Below, one piece after another: positions 16,647 to 25,700 of a DNA stretch of 31,721 bases (the stretch's first letter is position 1; each line of letters starts with the position of its first letter). This DNA comes from CAZPUI01 sp964415525. Its GTDB lineage: Bacteria > Acidobacteriota > Holophagae > Holophagales > Holophagaceae. The notes beneath the pieces are model-generated. The model was not told the origin of the DNA and ran no database searches. It saw only the letters and a program-made list of their open reading frames with translations. A program made the translations under genes and the position numbers. The stretch covers positions 1 through 31,721 of the forward strand of contig CAYQAS010000044.1 of NCBI GenBank assembly GCA_964415525.1, written 5' to 3'.

Positions 16647-18202
16647 GCCGCCCCCTGCTGCTGCTCCCTTTCGTGGTGACGGCCCTGGTGGCACAGACCC
16701 CACCATCGGTGCTTCCGCCTTCCGAGACCGTGTTAGCGAAAGTGCCTGAGAAGATCCGCACCCAGGCCAAGGCCTTCTACCGGAAGACCCTGGACATCCA
16801 GGGGCTCCCGGTGATGGCCGCTGCGGAGGTCAGCGACGCCGCCCTCGTGCGCACCCATGAGATCGTCAGCCACGTGCTGGCGGGCCGCCCGGACATCCTC
16901 AAGGCCATGGCCCAGGTCGGCACGCGCCTCCTCATCATCGGCAAGGACCAGGTCTACACGGATCTGCCCGACTACAAGGACATGCCCAACCCTGCCTTCT
17001 GGAACGAGCGAGTGCGGGGCACCGGAGGAGACGACGTCACCAGCTTCGGCGAAGAGAACCTGCTGAGCCTGCCCAAGGACCGCTATGACGACATGAGCGT
17101 GGGCCTGCACGAGTTCGCCCACACCATCGACGCGATCCTGGCCCGCATCGACCCCGGGTGGACGAAGCGGTTGGAGGCGGCCTTCCGACAAGCGGTGTCC
17201 AAAGGCCTCTTCCTCCACGTCTATGCCGGCTCCAATCCCGCGGAGTACTGGGCCGAAGGCGTCACCATGTACTTCGATTGCGAGCGCCCGAACAACTGGA
17301 ACCACGGGCCCATCGCCACCCGGGAGGCGCTGCGCCGCCACGATCCCATCCTCTTCGATCTGGTGAAGACCACCCTGCGGCTGGGCCCTGGCCAGGACTG
17401 GCGTCTGCGACCGCTGCAGGTCCAACCCTCGGTCATGCCGCCCCCAGCCTCGCTCAAGGCCGATCCTGCGTACACCAAGTTCACCCTGGCCCGTGAGTTC
17501 CCGGTGCTCGGCACCGCCCGAGTGAGCGATGCCGCCCTGCTCAAGGCCAACGACACCATCCGCAAGCTGTTCGCCTACCGCCACGACCTGCTGAAGGCCC
17601 TGATGGCGGAGGGCGCGCGCCTGGTGGTGCTCGGTCGCGGCGAGCGTCTGAGGGAGCTCCCGGAGTTCCGGGCTGTGCAAGGCGCCACGACGTGGGATGA
17701 AGTCCGCTTTCACGCATTCGACCCCACCCTCAAGCTCCTGGTGGTGCCCGAAGAGAACGTCCTGGGCCAGCCCGGCGACCCCTTCGCCGGCGAGTGCCTC
17801 ACGATCCATCTTTTCGCCCAGGCGGTGCATGCTGCCGCCGCCCATAGGCCCGTGGATCCCACCTTCGGACGGAATCCCGAGACCCTCCAGCAGTACGAAC
17901 TGCGGGTCCAGCGGATGGACGTGCGCTTTGACCGCAGGCTCGCTGCGGCCTTCCGGGCAGCCACCGCACGCAAGCGCTGGCATGGCACGGCAGCGGCTTC
18001 GGACCGGGTGGGTTACTGGGCCGCAGGCGTCACGGCCTACTTCGACGCCGGAGGAGATGGTCAGTGCCCGGTAGGTGCCGAGCGCCCCATCACCACCCGC
18101 GCGGCCCTGAAGGCCTATGATCCCGCCCTCTACCAGTTGGTGGACGAGACCATGGCCTACCGCGGTCGTGTCGACTGGCGCTTCCGTCCCGCCACCCACT
18201 GA
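16643..18202 (+). CDS. Exported zincin-like protein: tandem duplication with inactive second copy
   Basis: This encodes 519 residues starting in an ATGA overlap with the S9 stop, with signal peptide MSRPLLLLPFVVTALVAQ. It consists of two homologous halves, about 30-255 and 265-519, sharing 'F.VLG/VSDAAL..' openings, 'EENLLSLP/EENVLGQP', 'YWAEGVTMYFD/YWAAGVTAYFD', 'ITTR..L..YDP..(Y)QLV' and 'DWR.RP'. The first half has a full HEXXH motif (His156-Glu157-Phe-Ala-His160), with Glu201 or Glu205 as probable third ligand. In the second half this is IHLFAQ: the catalytic Glu is Leu, the second His is Gln, and the later Glu is Ala, so it cannot bind zinc in the same way. The fold class may be anthrax-lethal-factor-like. 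I do not recognise a named family. A glycopeptide or protein endopeptidase is inferred from context. Confidence 0.85.
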   Translation: MSRPLLLLPFVVTALVAQTPPSVLPPSETVLAKVPEKIRTQAKAFYRKTLDIQGLPVMAAAEVSDAALVRTHEIVSHVLAGRPDILKAMAQVGTRLLIIGKDQVYTDLPDYKDMPNPAFWNERVRGTGGDDVTSFGEENLLSLPKDRYDDMSVGLHEFAHTIDAILARIDPGWTKRLEAAFRQAVSKGLFLHVYAGSNPAEYWAEGVTMYFDCERPNNWNHGPIATREALRRHDPILFDLVKTTLRLGPGQDWRLRPLQVQPSVMPPPASLKADPAYTKFTLAREFPVLGTARVSDAALLKANDTIRKLFAYRHDLLKALMAEGARLVVLGRGERLRELPEFRAVQGATTWDEVRFHAFDPTLKLLVVPEENVLGQPGDPFAGECLTIHLFAQAVHAAAAHRPVDPTFGRNPETLQQYELRVQRMDVRFDRRLAAAFRAATARKRWHGTAAASDRVGYWAAGVTAYFDAGGDGQCPVGAERPITTRAALKAYDPALYQLVDETMAYRGRVDWRFRPATH

Positions 18203-18206
18203 CCCC

Positions 18207-19730
18207 ATGAGAGCCGCCATGCTGCACCGCCCCCTCACCTGCCTCCTGTCCGTCCTGCCACTGGCCGCTGCCCCCGCCGCTCCGGTGGGCACCTGGATGT
18301 TCGGTGAAGTCCCTGACTTCCCCGGCCTTCGCATGGTGCAGATCACGGAGCAGAACGGCCGACTCAGCGGCACCTTGACCACCTCCTGGTACGGGACCAT
18401 GCCCCTGCATGGCCTGGTGCTCAAAGACGGTGTCGCCCATTTCGGCGTTCACAACGGCAATCCGCGCCTCCCCATGAAGCCTTGGACCGCCAAGGTCGAA
18501 GCGGACGGCCGCCTTCGGGTGGTGGGCGAGATCTGGTACGCGAGTGTCGATCTGTTGGCCCAGCGGGGGAGCGCAGCGGAAGCCACTGCCCGCACCTTCC
18601 TGCCGAAGCCGCTCCCGGCCTGGGCCCCCCTGACGCCGGATGGCCTCGCCCGCACGCCCCCCATGGGTTGGAGCAGCTGGAACAAGTTCGCGGAGAAGAT
18701 CGATGACCTCACCGTGCGCGCCATGGCGGACCTGATGGTGTCCACGGGCCTGAGGGATGCCGGCTACCTCTACGTCAACATCGATGACGGATGGCAGGGG
18801 GAGCGGGATGCCAAGGGTGTGTTGCATCCCAATGCGCGCTTCCCGGACATGAAGGGGCTCGCCGATTATGTCCATGCCCGCGGCCTCAAGCTTGGGCTCT
18901 ACAGCTCCCCCGGCCTCAAGACCTGCGCGGGATTCGAAGGTTCCTACGGCCATGTGGAGCAGGATGCTCAGACCTGGGCGTCCTGGGGCATCGACTACCT
19001 GAAATACGACCTCTGCAGTGGGGAGGGCGTCTTCCTCTCGCCGGAGCAGGTCAAGGCGGCCTACCTCGCCATGGGCCAGGCCCTGCGGCGCACGGGTCGG
19101 CCCATGGTCTACAGCCTCTGCCAGTACGGACGGGACCGGGTGGGGACCTGGGGCCGCCAGGTGGGTGGACATCTCTGGCGCACCACGGGAGACATCACCG
19201 ATGACTACGAGACCATGGCCAGCCTGGGTTTCGATAAGAACGGCGATCCTGCAAACGCGGGTCCTGGAGGCTGGAATGACCCCGACATGCTCGAGGTGGG
19301 TAACGGCGGCATGAGCCTTGAGGCCTACCGCACCCACATGTCCCTCTGGGCCCTCTCTGCCGCGCCCCTCCTCATGGGTCATGACCTGCGCACCATGACC
19401 CCCGAGACCCTGTCCCTCCTCACCAACCCCGAGATCGTCGCCATCGACCAGGATCCGCTGGGCCAACAGGGGCGCCGGGTACGCCGAGAAGGCGACCTGG
19501 AAATATGGTCCCGACAACTCGGGGATGGCTCCTTTGCCCTCGCGGTTTTCAATCGCGGCAAAGCCGAGTGCACCGCGGTCCTGAGCCCTACCGACGCGGG
19601 GATGTCCCGCTTTGATTGGGTGCGCGATCCCTGGAACCGGCGGGAGAGTCCCTTCCGGGGTGGGGCCCTGAAGGTCCCCGCACAGGGCGTCTTCCTTATC
19701 CGCGCCTACGGCCCCCGTTCCGCGTCCTGA
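18207..19730 (+). CDS. GH27 alpha-galactosidase-type enzyme, exported
   Basis: This encodes 507 residues from the ATG at 18207; the ATG at 18219 is a fair alternative with a better-placed GAGAG. Both give a signal peptide (LTCLLSVLPLAAAPAAP). About 100 residues of beta-rich sequence unlike usual GH27 enzymes come first. The GH27 barrel then begins at TPPMGWSSWNKF, with NIDDGWQ, nucleophile Asp268 (YLKYDLC) and acid/base Asp329 (TTGDITDDY), and a C-terminal beta domain. GH27 includes alpha-galactosidases, alpha-N-acetylgalactosaminidases and beta-L-arabinopyranosidases. The retained NIDD motif favours alpha-galactosidase, but the arabinose context keeps beta-L-arabinopyranosidase open. It lies 4 bases after the zincin gene and is the last glycosidase of the operon. 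Confidence 0.92.
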   Translation: MRAAMLHRPLTCLLSVLPLAAAPAAPVGTWMFGEVPDFPGLRMVQITEQNGRLSGTLTTSWYGTMPLHGLVLKDGVAHFGVHNGNPRLPMKPWTAKVEADGRLRVVGEIWYASVDLLAQRGSAAEATARTFLPKPLPAWAPLTPDGLARTPPMGWSSWNKFAEKIDDLTVRAMADLMVSTGLRDAGYLYVNIDDGWQGERDAKGVLHPNARFPDMKGLADYVHARGLKLGLYSSPGLKTCAGFEGSYGHVEQDAQTWASWGIDYLKYDLCSGEGVFLSPEQVKAAYLAMGQALRRTGRPMVYSLCQYGRDRVGTWGRQVGGHLWRTTGDITDDYETMASLGFDKNGDPANAGPGGWNDPDMLEVGNGGMSLEAYRTHMSLWALSAAPLLMGHDLRTMTPETLSLLTNPEIVAIDQDPLGQQGRRVRREGDLEIWSRQLGDGSFALAVFNRGKAECTAVLSPTDAGMSRFDWVRDPWNRRESPFRGGALKVPAQGVFLIRAYGPRSAS

Positions 19731-19768
19731 TCCACACGACAAGTTCTGTCGATTTCCAAGAGGTCACC

Positions 19769-20416
19769 ATGCAACTTTTCCTCGACACTGCCAACCTTGA
19801 CGAGATCAAGCGCATCAACGCCTGGGGCGTGCTCGACGGCGTCACCACGAACCCGAGCCTCATCGCCAAGGAGAGTGGCCGCCCCTTCGAAGAGATCATC
19901 AAGGAGATCTGCGCCATCGTGGACGGCCCCATCAGCGCCGAGGTCATCGCCATGGACGCGCCGGGCATGATCGCCGAGGGCACCGAGCTGGCCAAGATTC
20001 ACCCCAACGTCACCATCAAGCTGCCCCTGACCGCTGAAGGCCTCAAGGCCTGCAAGCACTTCAGCAGCCACGGCATCAAGACCAACGTGACGCTCTGCTT
20101 CAGCGCCACCCAGGCCCTGCTCGCCGCCAAGGCCGGTGCCACCTTCGTGAGCCCCTTCGTAGGCCGCCTGGACGACATCAACCTGGACGGCATGGAGCTG
20201 ATCCGCGAGATCGTCGCCATCTTCGAGAACTACGGCTACGAGACCAAGGTGCTGGCCGCCTCCATCCGCCAGCCCCGCCACGTCACCGAGGCGGGTCTCT
20301 GCGGCGCCCACGTCTGCACCATCCCCACCAAGGTCTTCGAGATGCTCATCAAGCACCCCCTGACCGACAAAGGCATCGAGGGCTTCATGGCGGATTGGAA
20401 GCAGAGTGGACGCTAG
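19769..20416 (+). CDS. fsa: Small transaldolase / fructose-6-phosphate aldolase
   Basis: This encodes 215 residues, the normal size of the TalC/FSA subfamily. It starts at the ATG at 19769 with AGAGG 6 bases upstream. Family signatures are MQLFLDTANLDEIK, GVTTNPSLIAKE, Schiff-base Lys84 in TIKLPLT, TLCFSATQALLAAKAGA and SPFVGRLDDI. The enzyme joins dihydroxyacetone-type and aldehyde sugars in the non-oxidative pentose phosphate pathway, or cleaves fructose-6-phosphate. It is cytoplasmic. The gene follows the GH27 gene by 38 bases and could be the last gene of that operon, linking released pentose to central metabolism. Transaldolase and FSA activities cannot be told apart from sequence here. 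Confidence 0.93.
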   Translation: MQLFLDTANLDEIKRINAWGVLDGVTTNPSLIAKESGRPFEEIIKEICAIVDGPISAEVIAMDAPGMIAEGTELAKIHPNVTIKLPLTAEGLKACKHFSSHGIKTNVTLCFSATQALLAAKAGATFVSPFVGRLDDINLDGMELIREIVAIFENYGYETKVLAASIRQPRHVTEAGLCGAHVCTIPTKVFEMLIKHPLTDKGIEGFMADWKQSGR

Positions 20417-20587
20417 TTGCCCGTTGAGGCACGCCAGCTTGATGCTGCGAACCGAACACCGACCTTCGCCACAACGGGACGGCGGAACCCGTTGCCGCAG
20501 GCCGCGAAAGTCCGTCGCATCTTCCCTAAAACGCATGGCCAGGTCTCGATCGCTACGATGGTTCAGACCCAAGGCCGCGGAGCAACC

Positions 20588-21277
20588 ATGACGAATCCTC
20601 TCAGGAGTGGCCTGCAGGCCATCGTGTTCGATCATGACGGCACCCTGATGGACACCCTCGACGTGGTGGTGCAGGCCTCCAACGCCGTACTGGCCGCCGA
20701 GGGGCTGCCCCAGCACGATCGCGCCACCATCGTGGCGGGCATGGTGCTCCCCACGCCAGAACGGATGGGTGCCCTGGCCGCGTCCGTGGACTCGGCTCAC
20801 ATGCGGGCGATGGGCCGGGCCTTTGAGGCTCAAGCCCTCCGCCTCGCCCATCAGGCGAAACCCTACCCGGGCGTGGCGGAACTTCTGGTCCACCTGCGCG
20901 CCTTGGACATCCCCATGGCAGTGGTCAGCAACAGCGCACAGGCCTTCCTGGCCTGCGCCCTCGGAGCCGCGGGCCTGCGGGAGGCCTTCCAGTTCGTCCT
21001 GGGCTCGGATGACATGGCGCGGCCCAAGCCTGATCCCGGTGGCCTGCTGAAGGTGCTGCGCCAGCTGGGCTGCCCACCCCAGCGCGCGGTCTATGTTGGC
21101 GATAGCCTCACGGATCTCCGCACAGCCCGAAACGCAGGAGCCATGGGCATTGGCGTGACATGGGGTGCCCATCCCAGGGAAGAGCTGGCCGTGCTCGGGT
21201 TCGACGCCCTGATCGACCATCCTGCCGCGCTGCCAGGGACCGTCTCGGACCTCGCAGCTGATTCTCTCCGCTCCTGA
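20588..21277 (+). CDS. HAD-family hydrolase (phosphoglycolate-phosphatase-like)
   Basis: This encodes 229 residues from the ATG at 20588, with CGGAG 6 bases upstream. HAD motifs are in order: motif I VFDHDGTLMDT near residues 12-21 with two Asp, motif II VVSNSAQAF, the Lys in ARPKPDPGGL, and motif IV VYVGDSLTDLRTARNAGA. An alpha-helical C1 cap lies between motifs I and II. It should remove phosphate from a small sugar phosphate or phosphoglycolate in the cytoplasm. It stands 171 bases from the aldolase gene and 74 bases before the LacI gene. Its substrate cannot be named from sequence. Confidence 0.9.
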   Translation: MTNPLRSGLQAIVFDHDGTLMDTLDVVVQASNAVLAAEGLPQHDRATIVAGMVLPTPERMGALAASVDSAHMRAMGRAFEAQALRLAHQAKPYPGVAELLVHLRALDIPMAVVSNSAQAFLACALGAAGLREAFQFVLGSDDMARPKPDPGGLLKVLRQLGCPPQRAVYVGDSLTDLRTARNAGAMGIGVTWGAHPREELAVLGFDALIDHPAALPGTVSDLAADSLRS

Positions 21278-21351
21278 TCCCTCCAGGCCATGCCAGCTGT
21301 GGTTTGATACGAGAAGAAGCCCGTTCATGAACTCCCCCTTCAAGGTCTCCC

Positions 21352-22383
21352 ATGCCCACCATCGCTGATGTCGCGGCCGCTGCCGGTGTCTCCAAGGCCA
21401 CAGTCAGTCGCGTGCTCTCGGGAAGCCCCGTCCCGATCCACCCCACCACCCGCGAGCGGGTGCTGGCCACCGTCAAGGAACTCGGTTTCAGACCGAGCAG
21501 CGTCGCACGCAGCCTCGCGGTCCGGCGGACCTACACCGTGGGCGTGCTCGTTTCCGACATCGGCAATCCGTTCTACGCCGACGTCATCCACGGCATCGAG
21601 GACGCGGGCCTCCCCAGCGGCTACAGCCTCTTTTTGGGGAACACGAACTTCGACCTGGAGCGGGGCACCTCACTCATCGACTCGCTCATCGATCGCCGGG
21701 TGGACGGCGTCATCATCCTCTTCAGTCGCGGTTCCGACGCATGGCTGTCGACCCTCACGCAGCACGGCGTACCAACCTGCGTGGCCAACTGGGACAAACC
21801 CCTCCGCTCTCCCGGTTCCGTCGAGATCGAGGTGGACTTCCGCCCAGGCATTGATGCGGCCGTGGCGCATCTGCTGGAACTGGGCCATCGAGATTTCGGC
21901 CACATCAGCGGCCCCATGGATCTCCACACGAGCCATGAACGCAAGACCGCCTTCCTGGAAGCCCTAGCGCGTCACGGCGTCTCCAGCCGCAGGATCCACA
22001 CCGTGGCGGGGGATTTCCGCGTGGAGGGAGGACGGGAAGCCGCCCGGCACTTGCTGACCCGCAAGGCTCGCCCTACCGCGCTCTTCACCGCAAACGATTT
22101 GATGGCACTCGGCGCCATGGCGGAGGCTCGCGCCCTCGGCCTTCGGGTACCTGAAGACCTCTCCGTCATCGGCCTGGACGACATCTGGCTGGCCGCCCAG
22201 ATGGATCCCCCGCTCACCACGGTCGCCCTCCCCCGCTACGACATCGGCTTCCAGGCCATGAGCAGCCTGGCACGCCTCCTGGATGCCCCGGACCCGTTCC
22301 AGGGAGAGGCGGTACAGATTCATGTCACCACTGAGCTCATCCTTCGACAGTCCACAGCCGCACACTCATCTCGGCGCCGCTAG
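21352..22383 (+). CDS. LacI-family transcriptional regulator
   Basis: This encodes 343 residues. The N-terminal helix-turn-helix TIADVAAAAGVSKATVSRVLSG is followed by the hinge (FRPSSVARSLAVRRT) and the periplasmic-binding-protein-like effector domain (TYTVGVLVSDIGNPFYADVI to the C-terminus, with PTALFTANDLMALGAM and PEDLSVIGLDDI). The ATG has AAGG 6 bases upstream. LacI proteins bind palindromes as dimers and usually release DNA when a sugar binds. Three matching palindromes (4923, 8303, 8426) lie on promoters of the glycosidase genes, and no other sugar-responsive regulator is in the window, so it is the probable controller of this locus. The effector is unknown; L-arabinose or an arabino-oligosaccharide is a reasonable guess. 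Confidence 0.95.
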   Translation: MPTIADVAAAAGVSKATVSRVLSGSPVPIHPTTRERVLATVKELGFRPSSVARSLAVRRTYTVGVLVSDIGNPFYADVIHGIEDAGLPSGYSLFLGNTNFDLERGTSLIDSLIDRRVDGVIILFSRGSDAWLSTLTQHGVPTCVANWDKPLRSPGSVEIEVDFRPGIDAAVAHLLELGHRDFGHISGPMDLHTSHERKTAFLEALARHGVSSRRIHTVAGDFRVEGGREAARHLLTRKARPTALFTANDLMALGAMAEARALGLRVPEDLSVIGLDDIWLAAQMDPPLTTVALPRYDIGFQAMSSLARLLDAPDPFQGEAVQIHVTTELILRQSTAAHSSRRR

Positions 22384-22744
22384 GGAAGCCATGCCGTCTG
22401 GCTCAACTGGGGTAACTGAAACCGCAGCAGCGCCAACCGTCCAACTGAGCTGCTCTTTTCCGGAACCTGGGAGCAAGCTGGGCTTCGAACAGGGAGCCCA
22501 GACATCTTCGTGTCCAAGGGCGGCTGGATGCCCCATGTGGCATGGTGCCGTGGCAAGGGGCAACGGCCTCGGGCAACCGCGGTTCCAGGGCAGTCCTCGC
22601 CATAGGTAGTACCGTGATCGGCGTCACTCTCATCATCGCTCTGGGCGCCCTGTGGATCGTCCCTTGCCGAGATGACCACCTGATGCCCGCCACGCGGTCA
22701 CAACCCGTCAGCCACTGTCCACCCGGCTCCCTTACTCTGGACCG
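22384..22744. other. Intergenic region between LacI gene and recC
   Basis: No gene is supported in these 361 bases. Several hairpins are possible, for example CTGGGCT/AGCCCAG (22478-22501, 10-base loop) and ATGCC/GGCAT (22528-22543), but none has a following T run. A TGGAACCG word (reverse strand, about 22570) also occurs at the edge of the structured element near 10577. It separates the sugar locus from the recombination genes. No clear promoter was found for recC. Confidence 0.4.
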
Positions 22745-25700
22745 ATGCACCTCCACCCTGGCCTCCATGTCTTCTATGCCTCCCAGATCGAGGATCTGGT
22801 GAGTCAGCTGGCCGTGGATCTGGCCTACCACCGCCACGATGTCGGTCCCTGGCAACCGGTCTCCTTGGTGGTGCCCAACCCCAACGTGAAGGATTACTTG
22901 CGGGCCACCCTGGCGCGACTTTTCGGAGCCTCGGCCAACCTGCGTTTTCACTTCCTGGAAGGCTTCTGGCGAAGCCACCTGGACCCCGACCGCCACCCCC
23001 TGGATCGGCTCAGCCTGGAAGGGGTCCTGCTGGGCCTGTTCCAGGACGCCACCACCTTCGCCGATGCGGCCCTCGGTCCGTTGGCGCGTTATCTGGAGGG
23101 CGACCCAAGGGATCTCAAGGCCGTCCAGCTGGCGCAACGGGTGGCGCGGATCTTTGAGCGGCTCCAACTCCATCGCCCCGATTGGCTCCGCCACTGGGAG
23201 GCGCCCACTCCTCGACCACCCCGGGATCTACGGGACTCCCCCACCGCAGATTGGCAAGCGGCCCTTTGGCGCCGGGTCCGGACCTGCCTCCAGGCCTCCA
23301 TGCCCCCCCGGGAACCCCTGCCCCAGTTGCTGCTCGACTCCGACTTCCAGCGTTTTCCCGGCACCGTCTTCCTCTTTGGCATGGGCCATATGGCGCCCCT
23401 CTACCATCAGGCTCTGGCCTGCTTGGGCCGCACTGCCAGCGTGCGGCTCTACCTGGTCGCCCCCTGTCGGGAATCCTGGGATGGCGAGCGCCCCGAGCGC
23501 CTGGGCACCCGCGAGGCGGAGGATCCCTACCAGTTGGAGACAGACCGCGGCAGCCTGCTGCTCCAACGCTGGGCGCGGCCTGGGCGCGAGCAGTTGCGGC
23601 TCCTCAACGAAGTGGCCCAGGGCGACTTCCTGGGAAAGATGGAGGTACCCCCAAGCACCGGGAACCTCGCCGCGCTCCAGACCCGCATCCTCGATCCCGA
23701 AACCCCGGCAGAGCCCCTTCTCGCCCCGGATGACACCCTGCGCGTGATCCCCTGCCCCAACCCCGGACGGGAGGCTGAGGTGGTGGCCAGCCTCGTGTGG
23801 GACTGGGTTCAGGCTTGCCCGGGGCGGCGCTTCAGCGACATCACCGTGCTGGTGCCCCCCACTGAGGAGGATGCCTACCTCACCCACCTGCGAGAGGCCT
23901 TCCAGGGCACCCACACCATTCCCTGGACCCGCGCCCTGGGCGCCTCTCGCGCCCTCAAGGCCCAGGTGGAGGTCGCCGGCCTCCTCTTTGGGCTGGCCAC
24001 GGGGGACCTCACCCGGGCCGACCTCCTGCGGGCCGCCACCCATCCCCTCCTCGCCGCCCACTGGCCCGAGGCCGATCCCGGCGCCTGGGCCTCCCTGTGC
24101 GCCCGGGCCGGCATCGTGAGCCGCCTGGACGCCTCTGAAACCGAAGGCACGTATCGGGAAGGGGGCACCTGGACGTGGGCCCGCGGTTTCCAGCGCCTGG
24201 CCCTGGGCGTGTTCATGAAGGAATCCCCCACCCCCGGCGGCCCCGTGGGCGGTCAGGAGGCCTCCGCCCTGGTGGCCTCCCTGGGGGCCCTGGCCCGGGA
24301 CCTGCGGATCCTGTCCCACGGTCGGCAAACCATTGGCCTCTGGGTGGACCGCGCGGGTGCCTTCCTGCGGGGCTGGCTGGTGCCAGATCCCGCCACCGCC
24401 GAGGAATCCGCCAGCCAGGCCCTGACCCGGCTTTTGAAGAGCCTGGAGGGCCTCCGCGACCTTGAGCTTCCTAGCCACACCGCGCCGTGCCTCGACTTCC
24501 AGGCCTTCCGGGCCCTGGCCATGGGGGCCTTCGAGGGGCTCCTGGGCGACCAGGCCCTGAGCCCCGGCAGGGGTGTTCAGGTGGGGTGCTACACCCCCCT
24601 GCGCGCCGTCCCGAGCGGCGCCCTCTTCCTGATGGGTCTGGGCGAAGGTCTCTTCCCCACCAGCACCCGCCCCGATCCCCTGGATCTCCTCGCGGACGCA
24701 CCCCGCAGGGCCGGGGATGTGAGCCCCACGGAGCAGGATCGGCACCTCTTCCTGGAAAGCCTCATGAGCTGCCGAGAAAGCCTCGTCCTGAGCTGGCCCT
24801 GCCAGGACGCCCTCACCGGCGAGCGGCTGGAGCCATCTCCCCTCCTGCGGGACCTGGAGGAGGCCCTGGGCAAGGAAGCCTGGGGGCACCTCCTCCTGCC
24901 CATGCAGCCCCGGCACCGCTTCGATGCCCGGCAGTTCTCCCATCTGCATCCCCATCCGGAACCAGGCATCCTGCCGAGCCACCATGAGGAGGCCCGGCGA
25001 GAGGCGGAGCTGCGCTGGCGAGGCGACGCCCTGCGCGCCGCCCTGGGGGACCGAGATCTGCCCCTGCGCTTGGCGGACTGGGGGCCCACGGCCCAGGGCC
25101 TCGGCGACCTCATTCCGCCCCTGGGCCCGGTGTTTACCCAAGCCCCGCCCCTGCCCACCCGGGTGATCCTGAGCTTCCAGCAGCTCAAGGCCTGGCTGGA
25201 ATGCCCGGTCCAGGGCGGCGAAGCCTTCCGCCTGCACCTAGCTCGAGAAGGGGAAGAAGACCCGGCGGATGTCTCGGACGACCCGCTGGACACGCCCTTC
25301 CTGGAGGCCTGGGCCCTGCGCCGGAGCGCCTTCTGGGACACCGTCGCCGACCCAACCCTGCCCCCTGCCGCCGCCCTGCTGGCCCGGCGTGCCTGCCTGG
25401 AAGCCGATGCCCGGGCCCCCCTCAGCCCCATGGCCGATGCCGAGATCACCCTGGAAGCCGGCAAAATCGACGCCTGGCGCACCCAAGGCATGTTCCCCGC
25501 TCCTCCCGCCATCCTGCGCTTCGGCCGCGGCTTGGCCCGGGGTGCGGAGGGTCTGCCCATCCTGGACCACGCCCCTGTGGGCTTCCATCTGGACCTGGGA
25601 CAGGGGCCCCTGCCTGTGTGCCTCGAAGGCGCGTCGGATCCGATGCTCCCCGATGGCACCTTCGTGCTGCTCACGGACAGCGCCCTCAAGTCCGGAAAGC

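Noticed and set aside
19737..19751. A small hairpin (CGACA/TGTCG) between the GH27 and aldolase genes.
   Set aside because: A five-pair stem in GC-rich DNA is expected by chance and it lacks a T run.
20472..20494. A 7-bp stem (CAACGGG/CCCGTTG) after the aldolase gene as a terminator.
   Set aside because: It has a 9-base loop and no T run on either side; too weak to call.
22478..22501. Hairpin CTGGGCT/AGCCCAG as terminator of the LacI gene.
   Set aside because: It lies nearly 100 bases after the stop and is followed by mixed sequence without T residues.
22542..22802. A short plus-strand frame with one hydrophobic stretch before recC.
   Set aside because: No ribosome binding site, overlap with the recC start, and no recognisable family; the hydrophobic run could be chance.
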